Shown: in pieces, positions 1 through 11,679 of the stretch | Numbering within the stretch: position 1 is the stretch's first letter | Layout of the letters: every line of letters begins with the position of its first letter | DNA from: Anaerolineae bacterium | Lineage (GTDB): Bacteria > Chloroflexota > Anaerolineae > Aggregatilineales > Phototrophicaceae | Reading direction: 5' to 3' | Assembly: GCA_022824365.1 (NCBI GenBank) | Contig: JAJEAA010000018.1 | Location: 248,001-312,000 of the forward strand | DNA length: 64,000 nt | The notes under the pieces: generated by a model | Told to the model about the DNA's origin: nothing | Databases searched by the model: none | What the model saw: only the letters and a program-made list of their open reading frames with translations | Translations under genes and position numbers: made by a program

Positions 1-382
1 GCTTGTCGATCAATATCAGCTGATCATCACGCGCCAGCGCGCTAAGCGTCGATCGGATGGCGCCTCGCCGCATTTTCTTCGGCATCCGCTTTGTATAGTC
101 CCGGGGTTTTGGGCCATGCGCCAAACCGCCGCCGACGAATATCGGCGCGCTCTGAGCGCCATGACGCGCCCGACCCGTACCCTTTTGCCGATACCATTTC
201 GCGCCGGTCGCGCGGATTTCCCCACGCGAACGCGTGCTATGAGAACCTTGGCGAGCGTTTGCCATCTGCCGGACGAATGCCTGATGCATCAAACCGACAT
301 TGATCTTCGCCTCAAAGATATCGGGCGGCAGGTCAATCTGCGATACTTCTCGACCGGCGCTGTTCAACACTGGTAACTGCAT
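1..382 (-). CDS. rplD: 50S ribosomal protein L4 (C-terminus cut by window edge)
   Basis: Reverse-strand reading from the ATG at 382: MQLPVLNSAGREVSQIDLPPDIFEAKINVGLMHQAFVRQMANARQGSHSTRSRGEIRATGAKWYRQKGTGRARHGAQSAPIFVGGGLAHGPKPRDYTKRMPKKMRR...; L4 hallmark; sits after rplC. Not in the ORF track because it is open at the edge. Confidence 0.95.
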   Translation of the reverse strand, partial: MQLPVLNSAGREVSQIDLPPDIFEAKINVGLMHQAFVRQMANARQGSHSTRSRGEIRATGAKWYRQKGTGRARHGAQSAPIFVGGGLAHGPKPRDYTKRMPKKMRRGAIRSTLSALARDDQLILIDK

Positions 383-412
383 GGCCAACTCTCCTGTCTT
401 CTCCGCCGCCTC

Positions 413-1051
413 TTAAGCGCGCTTCGTGGCCGGGCGAATCATGACGATGCTGCCCCTGGCGCCGGGCACCGACCCCTTGACAGCCAAGAGGTTGTTTTCG
501 GCATCGACAACAACCAGCGGCAGGTTCTGCACGGTCACGCGATCATTGCCCATACGCCCCGCCATCTTCTTGCCCTTAAGCGTCCGGCCGGGCGTCGCGC
601 ACATCCCGATCGAGCCAGGCGAGCGCATACGGTCCGATTGACCGTGCGTCTTCGGTCCACGAGCGAAACCGTGACGCTTGATTGTCCCGGCGTGCCCGCG
701 CCCCTTGCTTGTGCCGATGACATCGACCAACTCGCCACGCTCAAAAACATCAACCTTGATTTCCTGACCCTCTTCAACCGCCAAATCACCGCGCTCCGCC
801 AGGCGAAATTCGCGCAGGTGACGCAGCGCCGGCAAATCGGACCGCTGCAAGTGGCCCAGTTGCCCCTTGGTCAATCTCTTGGGTTTGGCTTCCCCATAGC
901 CGAGCTGAACCGCGACATAACCATCCCGCTCGACATTTCGTATTTGCGTCACGTAGCAAGGTCCCGCTTGAATCACAGTTACCGGAACCACCGTGCCCTG
1001 TTCATCAAACACCTGGGTCATGCCCACTTTTTTGCCTATCATGCCCTTCAT
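413..1051 (-). CDS. rplC: 50S ribosomal protein L3
   Basis: MKGMIGKKVGMTQVFDEQGTVVPVTVIQAGPC...; the ORF track extends 5 codons upstream. Confidence 0.97.
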   Translation of the reverse strand: MKGMIGKKVGMTQVFDEQGTVVPVTVIQAGPCYVTQIRNVERDGYVAVQLGYGEAKPKRLTKGQLGHLQRSDLPALRHLREFRLAERGDLAVEEGQEIKVDVFERGELVDVIGTSKGRGHAGTIKRHGFARGPKTHGQSDRMRSPGSIGMCATPGRTLKGKKMAGRMGNDRVTVQNLPLVVVDAENNLLAVKGSVPGARGSIVMIRPATKRA

Positions 1052-1219
1052 GAGCGTAGCCTCCACTCAAACGCGCTTGCTATTCGTGGCTCGCTTGCGC
1101 GCCCGGTAATACTCGTGACCAGCCACCAAGATGGCTCGCCTCACGCGTCTGCCCTGCGATAGATTGCGGAGAGCAAATCCGCCGGGGCGGCTTCCGCAAA
1201 ACCTGTCGCGCTTGCTTTG

Positions 1220-1528
1220 TTAAATCTTGATCTCGATATCGACGCCCGCTGGCAAATTCAGCCGCATCAAGGTGTCGATGGTCTTGCTGTCCGGCTCCAG
1301 CACATCAATGAGCCGCTTGTGCGTCCGCACCTCGAAATGCTCTTGCGAGTCCTTGTCAATGAACGGCGAACGCCTCACCGTGAAACGTTCAATCCGCGTC
1401 GGCAGGGGCACCGGGCCCACTACCCGCGAACCAGTCCGTTCCGCCGTGTCCACGATTCGCTGCGCTGACTGATCGAGCACCCGATGGTCGTAAGCCTTCA
1501 GCCGGATACGTATCTTGTTCTTTGCCAT
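1220..1528 (-). CDS. rpsJ: 30S ribosomal protein S10
   Basis: [44 protein letters not shown]... Confidence 0.98.
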   Translation of the reverse strand: MAKNKIRIRLKAYDHRVLDQSAQRIVDTAERTGSRVVGPVPLPTRIERFTVRRSPFIDKDSQEHFEVRTHKRLIDVLEPDSKTIDTLMRLNLPAGVDIEIKI

Positions 1529-1573
1529 TCCGCCACCTTTAACTCTTCAATCAGGACGCCGATCAGTTAAGAC

Positions 1574-1596
1574 GAGCCGGGCGCTTGACCCGGCTC
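1574..1596 (-). terminator. GC-rich hairpin between tuf and rpsJ (possible terminator/attenuator)
   Basis: Inverted repeat GAGCCGGG-CGCTTGA-CCCGGCTC just downstream of the tuf stop; no clear U-tract. Confidence 0.4.
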
Positions 1597-1620
1597 AGGT
1601 CCTTGCCTTCCCAGACAGAC

Positions 1621-2820
<1,200 letters not shown>

Positions 2821-2902
2821 TTGACAATCCCTCTTGTGAACTTGACGGCTTGAATATAAATGAGCGAACGAATCCTGACGGCCGGGGGCGCCCAGCCTCA
2901 TC

Positions 2903-5002
2903 TCAACGGGAGCCGGCTTTCACTGCCTCGGCAATACTTTCCGGCGCCACCGTATAGGTATCAAACTCCATACTGAAATTGCCGCGACCTTGCGAGTTGT
3001 TGCGCAGGTCATTGGCATAACCGAACATCTCGCCCAGGGGCACTTGCGCATTGATCACCGATATGCCTTCGCTATGCGGCTCCATACCTTGGATCACGCC
3101 CCGGCGCGAAGAAATATCGCCGACAACAGCGCCCGTGTATCCATCGGGCACAACGACTTCGACACTCATGGACGGCTCCAAAATCACCGGCCTGCCCTTC
3201 TGAATGCCTTCCTTCAAACACATCGAACCGGCGATGGTGAAAGCGATTTCGCTGGAATCCACCTCGTGATACGCTCCGTCAACCAACGCCGCTTTGAGGT
3301 TCACCACCGGATAGCCGGCCACCACGCCGCCTTGCATCGCCTGAGCAATACCTTTCCTCACCGCCGGTATATACTCCTTCGGTATTGATCCGCCGCGAAT
3401 CGCATCCACAAAGAGCAATTCGCCATCAGCGTCATCCTTTTCTTCTTCCGGTATCGGCTCGAAGCGAATCGTAACACGGGCATACTGACCCGCCCCGCCC
3501 GTCTGCCGCCTGAAGGTCGTATCGATCTCCACTGTCCGAGTGATTGTTTCTCGGTAAGCAACTCGCGGCCGGCCGACCCTGGCTTCGACGCCGTATTCGC
3601 GCATCAGGCGGTCCACCAAAACTTCCAGGTGCAACTCGCCCATGCCCTTGATCTTGGTCTGGCCCAGTTGGTCGTCTACCTCGATCTGAAAGGTCGGGTC
3701 CTCTTCCGCCAGTTTCCGCAGACCGATGCCCATCCGGTCTTGATCAGCCTTGGTGTTTGGCTCGATCGCGACCTCGACCACCGGATCGGGGAATGAGATA
3801 TTCTCCAGCAGGATCGGCTGGTTCGGCGCGCTCAAAGTATCGCCGGTGAAAGTTTCCTTCATGCCGATAACAGCTGCGATATCGCCCGCATGCACCTCTT
3901 TGACATCTTCGCGCCGGTCAGCGAACATGCGCACGATGCGGCCTATGCGCTCGCGTTGACCGTTAGCCGTATTGACAACCATCGTGCCCGCTTTAAGAAC
4001 GCCGGAATAAACACGGGTGAACGCCAACCTGCCGTAGGGATCGGCAACGATCTTGAAGACAAGCGCCGCCAAGGGCTCCTCGTCATCGGCGCGGCGAACC
4101 AGTTCCTTTCCGTCTTTCGGCCGCTCGCCCCTGACCGGCGGGATATCCAACGGCGATGGCAGCAAAGCCACAACCATATTCAAAAGCGCCTGCACGCCCT
4201 TGTTCTTCAGCGCCGAGCCACACATGACCGGGTGCAACTCGCCAGAAATCGTGCCGGCGCGCAAGCCGGCGAGAATCTCCTCGTCGGTAATCTCCTCTTC
4301 TTCAAGGAATTTCATCATCAAGTACTCATCGTGCTCGACGATCTTTTCAATCATCTCGCCACGACGCGTTTCCGCCATTTCCCTGTGACTCTCGGGAATC
4401 CTGTGATAATTGATATCCGTGCCTTCATCGTTGCCGTAAGTGATCAACTCCATCTTCAGCAGATCGATGATGCCTTCGAAGTTTTCGCCGCTGCCATAGG
4501 GCACTTGAATCACAACAGGATTCGCCTTCAGACGGTCAATCATCATATTGACGCAGCGGTCAAAATCGGCGCCGATACGATCCATCTTGTTGACAAAACA
4601 CATCCGCGGGACATTGTACTGCGATGCCTGCCGCCAGACTGTTTCCGATTGCGGCTCAACCCCGGCCACGCTGTCAAACACCGTCACGCCGCCATCGAGC
4701 ACGCGCAGGCTCCGCTGCACCTCAGCCGTGAAATCCACATGGCCCGGCGTATCAATGATGTTGATCTGATGATCATCCCAACTCGCCGTGACCGCCGCCG
4801 AAGTGATCGTGATGCCGCGTTCCCGCTCCTGCTCCATGTAATCCGTCGTGGCCGAACCCTCGTGCGTTTCGCCGATCTTGTGCACCATGCCCGTGTAATA
4901 GAGAACTCGCTCGGTGACGGTTGTCTTGCCGGCGTCAATATGCGCGATGATTCCGATATTGCGCACTCTGTTGAGATCAAAGCTCGGATTCGTCTTGGCC
5001 AT
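2903..5002 (-). CDS. fusA: Translation elongation factor G
   Basis: [38 protein letters not shown]...; 699 aa. Confidence 0.98.
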   Translation of the reverse strand: MAKTNPSFDLNRVRNIGIIAHIDAGKTTVTERVLYYTGMVHKIGETHEGSATTDYMEQERERGITITSAAVTASWDDHQINIIDTPGHVDFTAEVQRSLRVLDGGVTVFDSVAGVEPQSETVWRQASQYNVPRMCFVNKMDRIGADFDRCVNMMIDRLKANPVVIQVPYGSGENFEGIIDLLKMELITYGNDEGTDINYHRIPESHREMAETRRGEMIEKIVEHDEYLMMKFLEEEEITDEEILAGLRAGTISGELHPVMCGSALKNKGVQALLNMVVALLPSPLDIPPVRGERPKDGKELVRRADDEEPLAALVFKIVADPYGRLAFTRVYSGVLKAGTMVVNTANGQRERIGRIVRMFADRREDVKEVHAGDIAAVIGMKETFTGDTLSAPNQPILLENISFPDPVVEVAIEPNTKADQDRMGIGLRKLAEEDPTFQIEVDDQLGQTKIKGMGELHLEVLVDRLMREYGVEARVGRPRVAYRETITRTVEIDTTFRRQTGGAGQYARVTIRFEPIPEEEKDDADGELLFVDAIRGGSIPKEYIPAVRKGIAQAMQGGVVAGYPVVNLKAALVDGAYHEVDSSEIAFTIAGSMCLKEGIQKGRPVILEPSMSVEVVVPDGYTGAVVGDISSRRGVIQGMEPHSEGISVINAQVPLGEMFGYANDLRNNSQGRGNFSMEFDTYTVAPESIAEAVKAGSR

Positions 5003-5041
5003 TTCTCATTCATTTCCCGCCTGTTTCCAGCGGGCTGCAAT

Positions 5042-5509
5042 CTAGCGAAAATGAGCAAAGGCGCGGTTCGCCTCTGCCATGCGATGCGTCTCGTCCTTCC
5101 GGCGGATGGCGCTGCCCTGCCCATTGTAAGCATCGAGCAGTTCATTCGTCAGCTTCTCGGCCATGCTCCGGCCGCTGCGGTCGCGCGCGAACTGAATCAG
5201 CCAGCGCATCGCCAGCGTCACCCCCCGCTCATGCGACACATCTATCGGCACCTGATAGGTCGAGCCGCCAACACGCTTCGGCTTCACCTCGACCGCCGGC
5301 GTCACGTTGCGAATCGCGATCTCGAAGACCTCGATCGGATCCTTCTTCGTCCGCTCGCCCATAGCATCCAGCGATTGATACATGATTCGCGTCGCCAGAC
5401 TCTTCTTGCCGCCACGCATCATGCGATTGATGAACATCGCCACATGCAGATTGCCAAACTTGACATCCGGCGGCGGCATTCGCTTCGGCGGTCGATTTCT
5501 CCTCGGCAT
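5042..5509 (-). CDS. rpsG: 30S ribosomal protein S7
   Basis: MPRRNRPPKRMPPPDVKFGNLHVAMFINRMMRGGKKSLA... Confidence 0.97.
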   Translation of the reverse strand: MPRRNRPPKRMPPPDVKFGNLHVAMFINRMMRGGKKSLATRIMYQSLDAMGERTKKDPIEVFEIAIRNVTPAVEVKPKRVGGSTYQVPIDVSHERGVTLAMRWLIQFARDRSGRSMAEKLTNELLDAYNGQGSAIRRKDETHRMAEANRAFAHFR

Positions 5510-5585
5510 ACCTCAAACTCCTAATCTCGCAACCCATCTTCGCCCGGCAGCGGCAGCGCATAACGCTTGCCCCCCGCCAAGCAAC

Positions 5586-6002
5586 TTACTTGCTGCGCTT
5601 GGTCCCGTATTTGCTGCGTCCCTGCTCGCGGCCGTCAACACCGCTCGTATCCAGCGTGCCCCGCACGATGTGATAGCGAACGCCCGGCAAATCCTTCACG
5701 CGACCGCCGCGCACCAGAACAACGCTGTGCTCTTGCAAGTTGTGGCCCTCGCCGCCGATATACGCCGTCACTTCAATGCCGTTGGTCAAGCGTACGCGGG
5801 CGACCTTGCGCAGCGCCGAATTTGGCTTCTTCGGCGTCATCGTCTTGACTTGCGTGCAGACGCCACGCTTCTGCGGCGCCCCCTTCTGCTGGCGTGACCG
5901 CCGGTTCTTAAGCGCGTTAAAGGTGTACTGAAGCGCGGGCGCTTTATTCTTCTTGCCCTTGCTCCGGCGCCCCTTGCGCACCAACTGATTAATCGTTGGC
6001 AT
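5586..6002 (-). CDS. rpsL: 30S ribosomal protein S12
   Basis: [25 protein letters not shown]...[33 protein letters not shown]... Confidence 0.97.
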   Translation of the reverse strand: MPTINQLVRKGRRSKGKKNKAPALQYTFNALKNRRSRQQKGAPQKRGVCTQVKTMTPKKPNSALRKVARVRLTNGIEVTAYIGGEGHNLQEHSVVLVRGGRVKDLPGVRYHIVRGTLDTSGVDGREQGRSKYGTKRSK

Positions 6003-6189
6003 TTATAACTCCGTCACTCTCTAATTCGGCGCTTCTCTTTTTAGACATGCAAACAGGCGCATCAAAACGCCTATTTCTCATTCTTTATGACGAGCCCCTT
6101 CGCGCAGGCAAAGCGCTTTCGCCATATTCGCTCAGTTCAGCCGGCAGCGCCTCATTCGAGGAGGTTGTCGGCCGGGTGTGCAATCGCGC

Positions 6190-6218
6190 ATCTTATCAAG
6201 TGGATTTTCCGCTGTCAA
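6190..6218 (-). promoter_or_regulatory. Sigma-70-type promoter upstream of rpsL
   Basis: Reverse strand: TTGACA-(17 nt)-TAAGAT, about 190 nt upstream of the rpsL start. Confidence 0.6.
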
Positions 6219-6261
6219 GACAAATTTCATTCATAATAAAATAATCACGTCTTATGTCTTT

Positions 6262-6430
6262 CCCGCCGAGTACACCGAGTCAATTTGAGGGCGCAGCGCT
6301 TATGCTGGACATCTGACCCTCTCTTAACATCCGCAATCGTTGCTGCGCAGGCCGCCATCACAACCAACAGATTATCAAAATGGGCTTTTCTCTGGGTACT
6401 CTCTTTTCCTCTGTGAACTCGGTGGCAAAC
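6262..6430. repeat. MITE-like intergenic repeat, copy 1
   Basis: Imperfect terminal inverted repeats GCCGAGTACACCGAGTCAATTTGAGGGCGCAG ... CCTCTGTGAACTCGGTGGC; shares end sequences with 14433-14593. Confidence 0.6.
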
Positions 6431-6446
6431 CCTTGTTTGCATGAAC

Positions 6447-7631
6447 TTACCGGCCCCGGAACAATTCGCGCACGATGATATTCCGCTGAATCTCGCTCGT
6501 GCCCTCATAGATCTGGAAAATCTTGACATCGCGCAGCAGTTTCTCCACCGGGTACTCTTTCATATAGCCGTAGCCGCCAAAGACCTGCACCGCATCCACC
6601 GCCGCCTTGGTCGCCATATCAGCGGCAAAGGCTTTGGCGTAAGCGGGGATCCTCGGATTGCTGATCCCGGCGTCAACCTGCCAGGCCGCCTGCCAGGTCA
6701 GCAGCCGGGAAGCCTCGTAATTGATCGCCATGTCAGCGATCTTGTGCCCCACCGCCTGATGCTGATAAATCGGCACGCCGAATGCCTCGCGCTCATTGGC
6801 GTACCGGATGCTTTCTTCCAGCGCCCGCCGCTGCAAGCCGCAAGCCGCCGCCGCCACGCCCGGCCGGCTGTAATCGAATACTTTCATCGCGATGTAGAAG
6901 CCCTGACCGACCTCGCCCACGATATTCTCTTCCGGAACCTCAACATCCTCAAATACGATCTCGGCTGTATCCGACGCCCGCTGACCCAGCTTGTCGAACT
7001 TTTTGCCCACGCTGACGCCAGGCGAGTCGCGATCCACGATGAAACAGGTCATGCCCCGATGCCCGGCGGCAAGATCCGTCTTGGCGAAGATCGTGAAGAA
7101 ATGCGCGTGGCTCGCGTTGGTGATGAATGTCTTGCTGCCATTGATGATATAGGCGGCCCCCTTCTTGTCCGCCCGCGTCTGTATGCCCGCCACATTCGAG
7201 CCGGCATTCGCTTCCGTAACGCCATACGAACAGAACTGCCCCTGCTCGCCCGCCCGCTCGCCGAGCCAATACGCCTTCTGCTGCTCATTGCCCGCGACCA
7301 AAATCGGCAGCATCGCCAGCGAATTTACGCCCAGGCTCGAGCTGATGCCCGTGCAGCCATAACCCAGCTCCTCGGAAACCAGCGCCTCTTCAAACGCCGA
7401 CGCGCCGACGCCGCCGTATTCTTCCGGGATCAACATGTTCACGATGCCAAGTTCGCGCGCCTTGTGAAAAATGTCTTCGGGAAAAATCGACTTTTCATCA
7501 TATTCAGCCGCCACCGGGATAATATTGTCCGCCACAAAATCCCGCGCCATCCGCGTCAGCATCTCTTGTTCTTCGCTCAATTGAAATTGCGGACCCGCCA
7601 TAGCTGCCTTCCCTCCACGGTGAATTGACAT
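6447..7631 (-). CDS. Acyl-CoA dehydrogenase
   Basis: FQLSEEQEMLTRMARDFV..., CSYGVTEANAGSNVAG..., QVFGGYGYMKEYPVEKLLRDVKIFQIYEGTSEIQRNIIVREL: ACAD signatures. Confidence 0.95.
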   Translation of the reverse strand: MSIHRGGKAAMAGPQFQLSEEQEMLTRMARDFVADNIIPVAAEYDEKSIFPEDIFHKARELGIVNMLIPEEYGGVGASAFEEALVSEELGYGCTGISSSLGVNSLAMLPILVAGNEQQKAYWLGERAGEQGQFCSYGVTEANAGSNVAGIQTRADKKGAAYIINGSKTFITNASHAHFFTIFAKTDLAAGHRGMTCFIVDRDSPGVSVGKKFDKLGQRASDTAEIVFEDVEVPEENIVGEVGQGFYIAMKVFDYSRPGVAAAACGLQRRALEESIRYANEREAFGVPIYQHQAVGHKIADMAINYEASRLLTWQAAWQVDAGISNPRIPAYAKAFAADMATKAAVDAVQVFGGYGYMKEYPVEKLLRDVKIFQIYEGTSEIQRNIIVRELFRGR

Positions 7632-7660
7632 CCGTCAATTTAATCTAACAGGGATTAGAT

Positions 7661-8431
7661 TTATTTTCCAGCCTCCCGCATCAACCGCAGCGCCGCGTCG
7701 ATAACCTGTCTTTGCTGTTCATCACGGCTGATCCCGGCCGGCTGATCGCCCGCCTGCTCGCCATACCAGCCAAACTGCGCATGATTGCCGCCTTGGACCA
7801 AGACCGTCAGCGCATCGGCCGGCAACTGTTGAAACGAGGCTTCCACTTCGTCAACGGAAGCCAGGCCATCGCGATCGCCATACACTGTCGCAACCGCCAA
7901 CTCTCCTTCCCGGAAATCGATATGCGCTTCCGGGTAAGCAGCCAGCAAAACCAATCCCTCGACCTTGCCCCGATTCTCATGCGCATAGCGAGCCGCCATC
8001 GCGCCGCCCAGGGAATGCCCGCCGATGACCCAGGTCGAAATCTGCGGATTCGCCTCAATGACAGCCGAAGCCGCTTCTATATCAAAAACGGCAAGGTTTA
8101 GCGGCATGGGACTTATGACAGCCAGAAAGCCGGCCTCAGCCACCGCTCGCGCCAAGGGCGCATAAGCCTCGGGCGGAACCCGACCGCCGGGATAGAAGAT
8201 AAGACCGCTTACTGCCTTGGCGGCTCTCGGCCTGAAGACAATCCAGGGCTCGCGGCTGACGCTTACAAACGCATCCGAGTGCAGCGCCGCTTCCGCCTCA
8301 GCCATGACTTCGCCAGCGGGCGCGCTGAAGTAAATCGCCAAGCCGCCCATTAAAATCGCGACAATCGCGGCTACTAAAAGTGTGAGCGCTGCGAAACGCG
8401 AGCGCGGACAGCGCGGCAGCGCAACTCTCAT
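7661..8431 (-). CDS. Alpha/beta hydrolase with N-terminal membrane anchor/signal
   Basis: Hydrophobic N-terminus; GGHSLGGAMAARYA nucleophile elbow (GxSxG). Confidence 0.8.
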   Translation of the reverse strand: MRVALPRCPRSRFAALTLLVAAIVAILMGGLAIYFSAPAGEVMAEAEAALHSDAFVSVSREPWIVFRPRAAKAVSGLIFYPGGRVPPEAYAPLARAVAEAGFLAVISPMPLNLAVFDIEAASAVIEANPQISTWVIGGHSLGGAMAARYAHENRGKVEGLVLLAAYPEAHIDFREGELAVATVYGDRDGLASVDEVEASFQQLPADALTVLVQGGNHAQFGWYGEQAGDQPAGISRDEQQRQVIDAALRLMREAGK

Positions 8432-9471
8432 TTTGTCAGTTCGTCAGCCATCGCGTCGCCGGCCGCGATACCCGACATGAAAGCGCCTTCGACGCGACCT
8501 CGTCCGCCAAAGGCATCGCCGGCGAATACCAGCGGCGGCAGGTCCCGCGCCAGCACGCAATCTTGCGGATGCGTCGTCAACGGCACGGAATAACGCCACT
8601 TCTTGAGTTGCGTATGGTTGATCTTCGCGCCGGCGCTCAAATAAGGCAAGACCGCTGATTCCAGCTCGCGCACAATATCTTCTTCGGAGGCTTCCCAATT
8701 CTGCCGGCTGAATTTCGCGTTGGCGTGGCTGGTGATTACCGTCGACTTCGAGATGCCTTTCGCCTCATTATCCGCCACCCAATAAATGTCGCTCTGGAAA
8801 TTCTGCACCGCGCCCGGCTCCGGCAAATTCGCCTCGCCATCGATCTCGTGGATGCCACAAAGGCAAGGACCGAATCGGATCCGCCGCAGGTCAACCATAT
8901 CCTCATCGTGCAGATAAACCCCGCTCCGCGTCAGCAAAGCCAGCGTCTCCGGCATCGGCGGCGTCATTATCAAGCCAGCAGCCTCATGCGTATCCCCCTC
9001 GCTGTCCTCCAGCGTCCAGCCGTCGACGCTCTTCCGCGCGCTCAAGACCAGGCGACTCAGCCTGACGTCCAGATTCTGCCCCAGATGCTTGGCCAGCTTG
9101 TTCATGCCCCCGCGGGTGGCGTATCTTGGATGCCCATCGCCCGCCGTTCGCTTGACACTGCCATCGGACCAGCCCGTCCCCCAAACATAGACCAGGTCCA
9201 GCGCCAGCCACTCTTCCATCTGTTGCTGCAGCGTCTCGCCGCGCACGGTGAAAAACTGCGCCCCGTGGTCCGCCAAGCCCCCATCGCCGATCCGCCGCGT
9301 CGCCAGTCGCCCGCCGACGCTCCGCCCGCTCTCCAGAAGGCGAACGGATAAACCGCGCGCCTGCAAGGTCCGCGCCGCCATCAAGCCAGACATCCCTGCG
9401 CCAACTATCAAGACATCCACAGAGTCACCTTTCGCCCCTCGCGCGCTCCCTGCCTTCAACAGCGCAATCAT
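8428..9471 (-). CDS. FAD-dependent NAD(P)-binding amine oxidase/renalase-like protein
   Basis: DVLIVGAGMSGLMAARTLQARGLSVRLLESGRSVGGRLATRR Rossmann motif; LVFAGDAFGGRGRVEGAFMSGIAAGDAM C-terminal FAD motif; 4-nt overlap with the downstream hydrolase. Start uncertain. Confidence 0.85.
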   Translation of the reverse strand: MIALLKAGSARGAKGDSVDVLIVGAGMSGLMAARTLQARGLSVRLLESGRSVGGRLATRRIGDGGLADHGAQFFTVRGETLQQQMEEWLALDLVYVWGTGWSDGSVKRTAGDGHPRYATRGGMNKLAKHLGQNLDVRLSRLVLSARKSVDGWTLEDSEGDTHEAAGLIMTPPMPETLALLTRSGVYLHDEDMVDLRRIRFGPCLCGIHEIDGEANLPEPGAVQNFQSDIYWVADNEAKGISKSTVITSHANAKFSRQNWEASEEDIVRELESAVLPYLSAGAKINHTQLKKWRYSVPLTTHPQDCVLARDLPPLVFAGDAFGGRGRVEGAFMSGIAAGDAMADELTK

Positions 9472-9603
9472 ACCGCAATCAACCTGAAATGTTAGGTTCG
9501 CTCGCCCTCCGCTGTCCGGCCCCCTTATAATGCGCTTCTATTCCACGGAGCGGTGATTTTGGTGGATGTGGAACGCTGGCATTGATATCCGGTTTCCGCA
9601 ACT

Positions 9604-9648
9604 ACCCACCCCTCCCCAACGCTTTGGGGAGGGGCCGGGGGTGGGGTT
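9604..9648. repeat. GC-rich REP-like palindromic element
   Basis: ACCCACCCCTCCCC-AACGCTTT-GGGGAGGGGCCGGGGGTGGGGTT; related to 18568-18620 in the opposite orientation. Confidence 0.6.
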
Positions 9649-9780
9649 AGAAAAGGCATATCTACAGAATTCACCACTCCCCTATTCCAATGCCTCTTCA
9701 CAGACCGCTTCATGTATGTTACACTGTGTTTCCCTGGCGATATTAGCCGTATTGGGTCGGCAAACATCGCCAGCCATCAT

Positions 9781-10167
9781 GGGAGCGAACTAGATTCGAC
9801 GTTGGTGGCTGAAACCGCAGGGCAAGCCGTGGCGCCAAGACACGTTAAACTGGCAACGCACATAGGTGCAAAACCCAATTTCCAACCCCTTCCTATGGTT
9901 GCTTAGACAACCGGGATGAGGGTGTAGAGGCGATAGCCCTCTACCGCTCCTGCAGTATCGTCTCCCTTTGCGATCTGCAACGAGTGTCATAAAAAGTTAG
10001 GGTGCCCGCCGTCCACGCCGATAAGACGGCGCCAAGTCCCATCGGCTAGCCTCATGTGTACCGCGCCCGCTGGGACTGCATGACGCGAAACTCTTCAGAG
10101 GGCTAAGCTTGTAGATCTGCGAGATTCGAAACCAGCGGACCCGGGGGGCAGGTCCCCGGCGCTTCCA
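9781..10167 (+). ncRNA. ssrA: tmRNA
   Basis: 5' GGGAGCGAACTAGATTCGACG pairs over 7 bp (one G-U) with 3' CGCTTCC-A; candidate tag reading frame GCA ACG CAC ATA GGT GCA AAA CCC AAT TTC CAA CCC CTT CCT ATG GTT GCT TAG (ATHIGAKPNFQPLPMVA*); TAAGCTTGTAGAT near the 3' end as in other tmRNAs; CCA not encoded. Confidence 0.9.
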
Positions 10168-10231
10168 CTCCGCGCTGCCGCCCAGTCAAGTACAGGGCGG
10201 TTTTGCTTTCATTGGCTATAATCATTCCACT

Positions 10232-11017
10232 ATGATCCTCAAACCCTATCTCATTGTCGCCGTCGCCCTGGCCATTCTCTCCGTTTCTTCGCTCGCCGGC
10301 TGCGCTTCCGGCGCGCCAGAAATGACCGCCACCGCATACAGCCAAGCCCGCTCCGAGATCGATAGCCTGCGCGCGACCGCTACCGTTGTCCGCGCTCGCA
10401 TGAAAACCACCCTCGAATACGCGGGCACGCGCGTCGGACAAGCGGAAGAAGCCGGCGGTTTGCTGCAGCACAGCCTGAGCGGCCTCGGCACCGACACGAA
10501 CTATGTCGAGACCAGCGTAAGCTTGATCAAGAGCGGCCCGACCTTGATTCCGCCGCCGACGCCAATCGACGAGTCCCCGCCGGCCGCCGGCGCCATCACG
10601 CCAATTTCCCGCCCCACCGATATACCGGTCTCAGCCGCCACGGCGACGAATCCGCAGCCCGCGCCAGACGATAACCGCCCCCGCCTCGAAAACATCGTGA
10701 TGGCATCGGGCGTCAACAACTTCGATTGCGCGATCGATAACAATCCCCGCTTCACCCCGCAGTCTGAGGCCATTTACATCGTTGCCGAAGCCCATAACAT
10801 AGCCGCCGGCGCCAGCATTTCTTCGCGCTGGTATCGCCGCGGGACAGAAGTCGCCTACTTCAGCTTTGAAGCCGAGAACGACATCAACGGCAATTGCATC
10901 TGGTTCTTCATCGACCAGACCGATACGACCTTCTTCCCCGGCTCCTGGAGCGTCGAGATACGCGTCGATGATGCCCCCATGTCCACGCCCATAGCCTTCC
11001 AGATCGCGGAAAACTAA
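10232..11017 (+). CDS. Putative lipoprotein of unknown function
   Basis: MILKPYLIVAVALAILSVSSLAGCAS: signal peptide with lipobox LAGC. Confidence 0.75.
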   Translation: MILKPYLIVAVALAILSVSSLAGCASGAPEMTATAYSQARSEIDSLRATATVVRARMKTTLEYAGTRVGQAEEAGGLLQHSLSGLGTDTNYVETSVSLIKSGPTLIPPPTPIDESPPAAGAITPISRPTDIPVSAATATNPQPAPDDNRPRLENIVMASGVNNFDCAIDNNPRFTPQSEAIYIVAEAHNIAAGASISSRWYRRGTEVAYFSFEAENDINGNCIWFFIDQTDTTFFPGSWSVEIRVDDAPMSTPIAFQIAEN

Positions 11018-11151
11018 AGTCGCGCGAACTCGGCATTCTGCTGGCGACCGCGAAACAAGCGCGCCATTTTGAGATTGGCAGCGCCTACAACTGCTGGCAT
11101 AATATTGCGTATATTCTTGAGTGCTCGCGAATGTTTAACAGGAAATGCGAG

Positions 11152-11544
11152 ATGGCAATCGTCACCCGCTGGGACAACAAGAAGAAAACAATCATCCTCC
11201 TCGAGTTCGAATCGGAATGGACTTGGGATGAACTCGAAGAAGCGGTGCGGAAAGCGGACAGCTTGATCGGCAGCGTGCAGCACTTCGTCGATCTCATCAT
11301 CGACCTCGAAGGCGCCGCCATCCCCCGCGATATATTAACCGGCGCAAAGAATCTTCTTGCCAGCGGCGAAGCGCGCCCGAACGAAGGCGCTCGCGTTGTC
11401 GTAGGCGCAAATGGCGCCCTGCGGACGATTTACCAGACCCTGCAGAAGACCCTCAATAACGACGCGGAAGGCCGCGAAGTTCTGTTCGCGCCTAACCTTT
11501 CCGATGCCCGCGCCATCATCCGGGGCTTGGCGCTCGACCGCTAG
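11152..11544 (+). CDS. Hypothetical protein, possibly STAS/SpoIIAA-like
   Basis: ORF 11131-11544; the start at 11152 (MAIVTRWDNKKKTIILLEF...) has a plausible RBS; alternating beta/alpha pattern. Family uncertain. Confidence 0.6.
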   Translation: MAIVTRWDNKKKTIILLEFESEWTWDELEEAVRKADSLIGSVQHFVDLIIDLEGAAIPRDILTGAKNLLASGEARPNEGARVVVGANGALRTIYQTLQKTLNNDAEGREVLFAPNLSDARAIIRGLALDR

Positions 11545-11679
11545 TCCGGCTTGCCCAACAGCATCCGGTCCAACTCGATTCTCATTCCTTGTCTCTTCCC
11601 TGCCTAAAGACCTAACCGAATTGGCAGGTCATTCTCCCTCGCCTTTCCGCTATGTTATAGTCCTGGCAGGAGGGTCCCT

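Noticed and set aside
3890-5524. 544-aa plus ORF
   Set aside because: Antisense shadow of fusA/rpsG; composition (His/Arg-rich, no domain) typical of spurious ORFs.
9712-9990. Small ORFs on both strands
   Set aside because: They lie inside or across the tmRNA gene.
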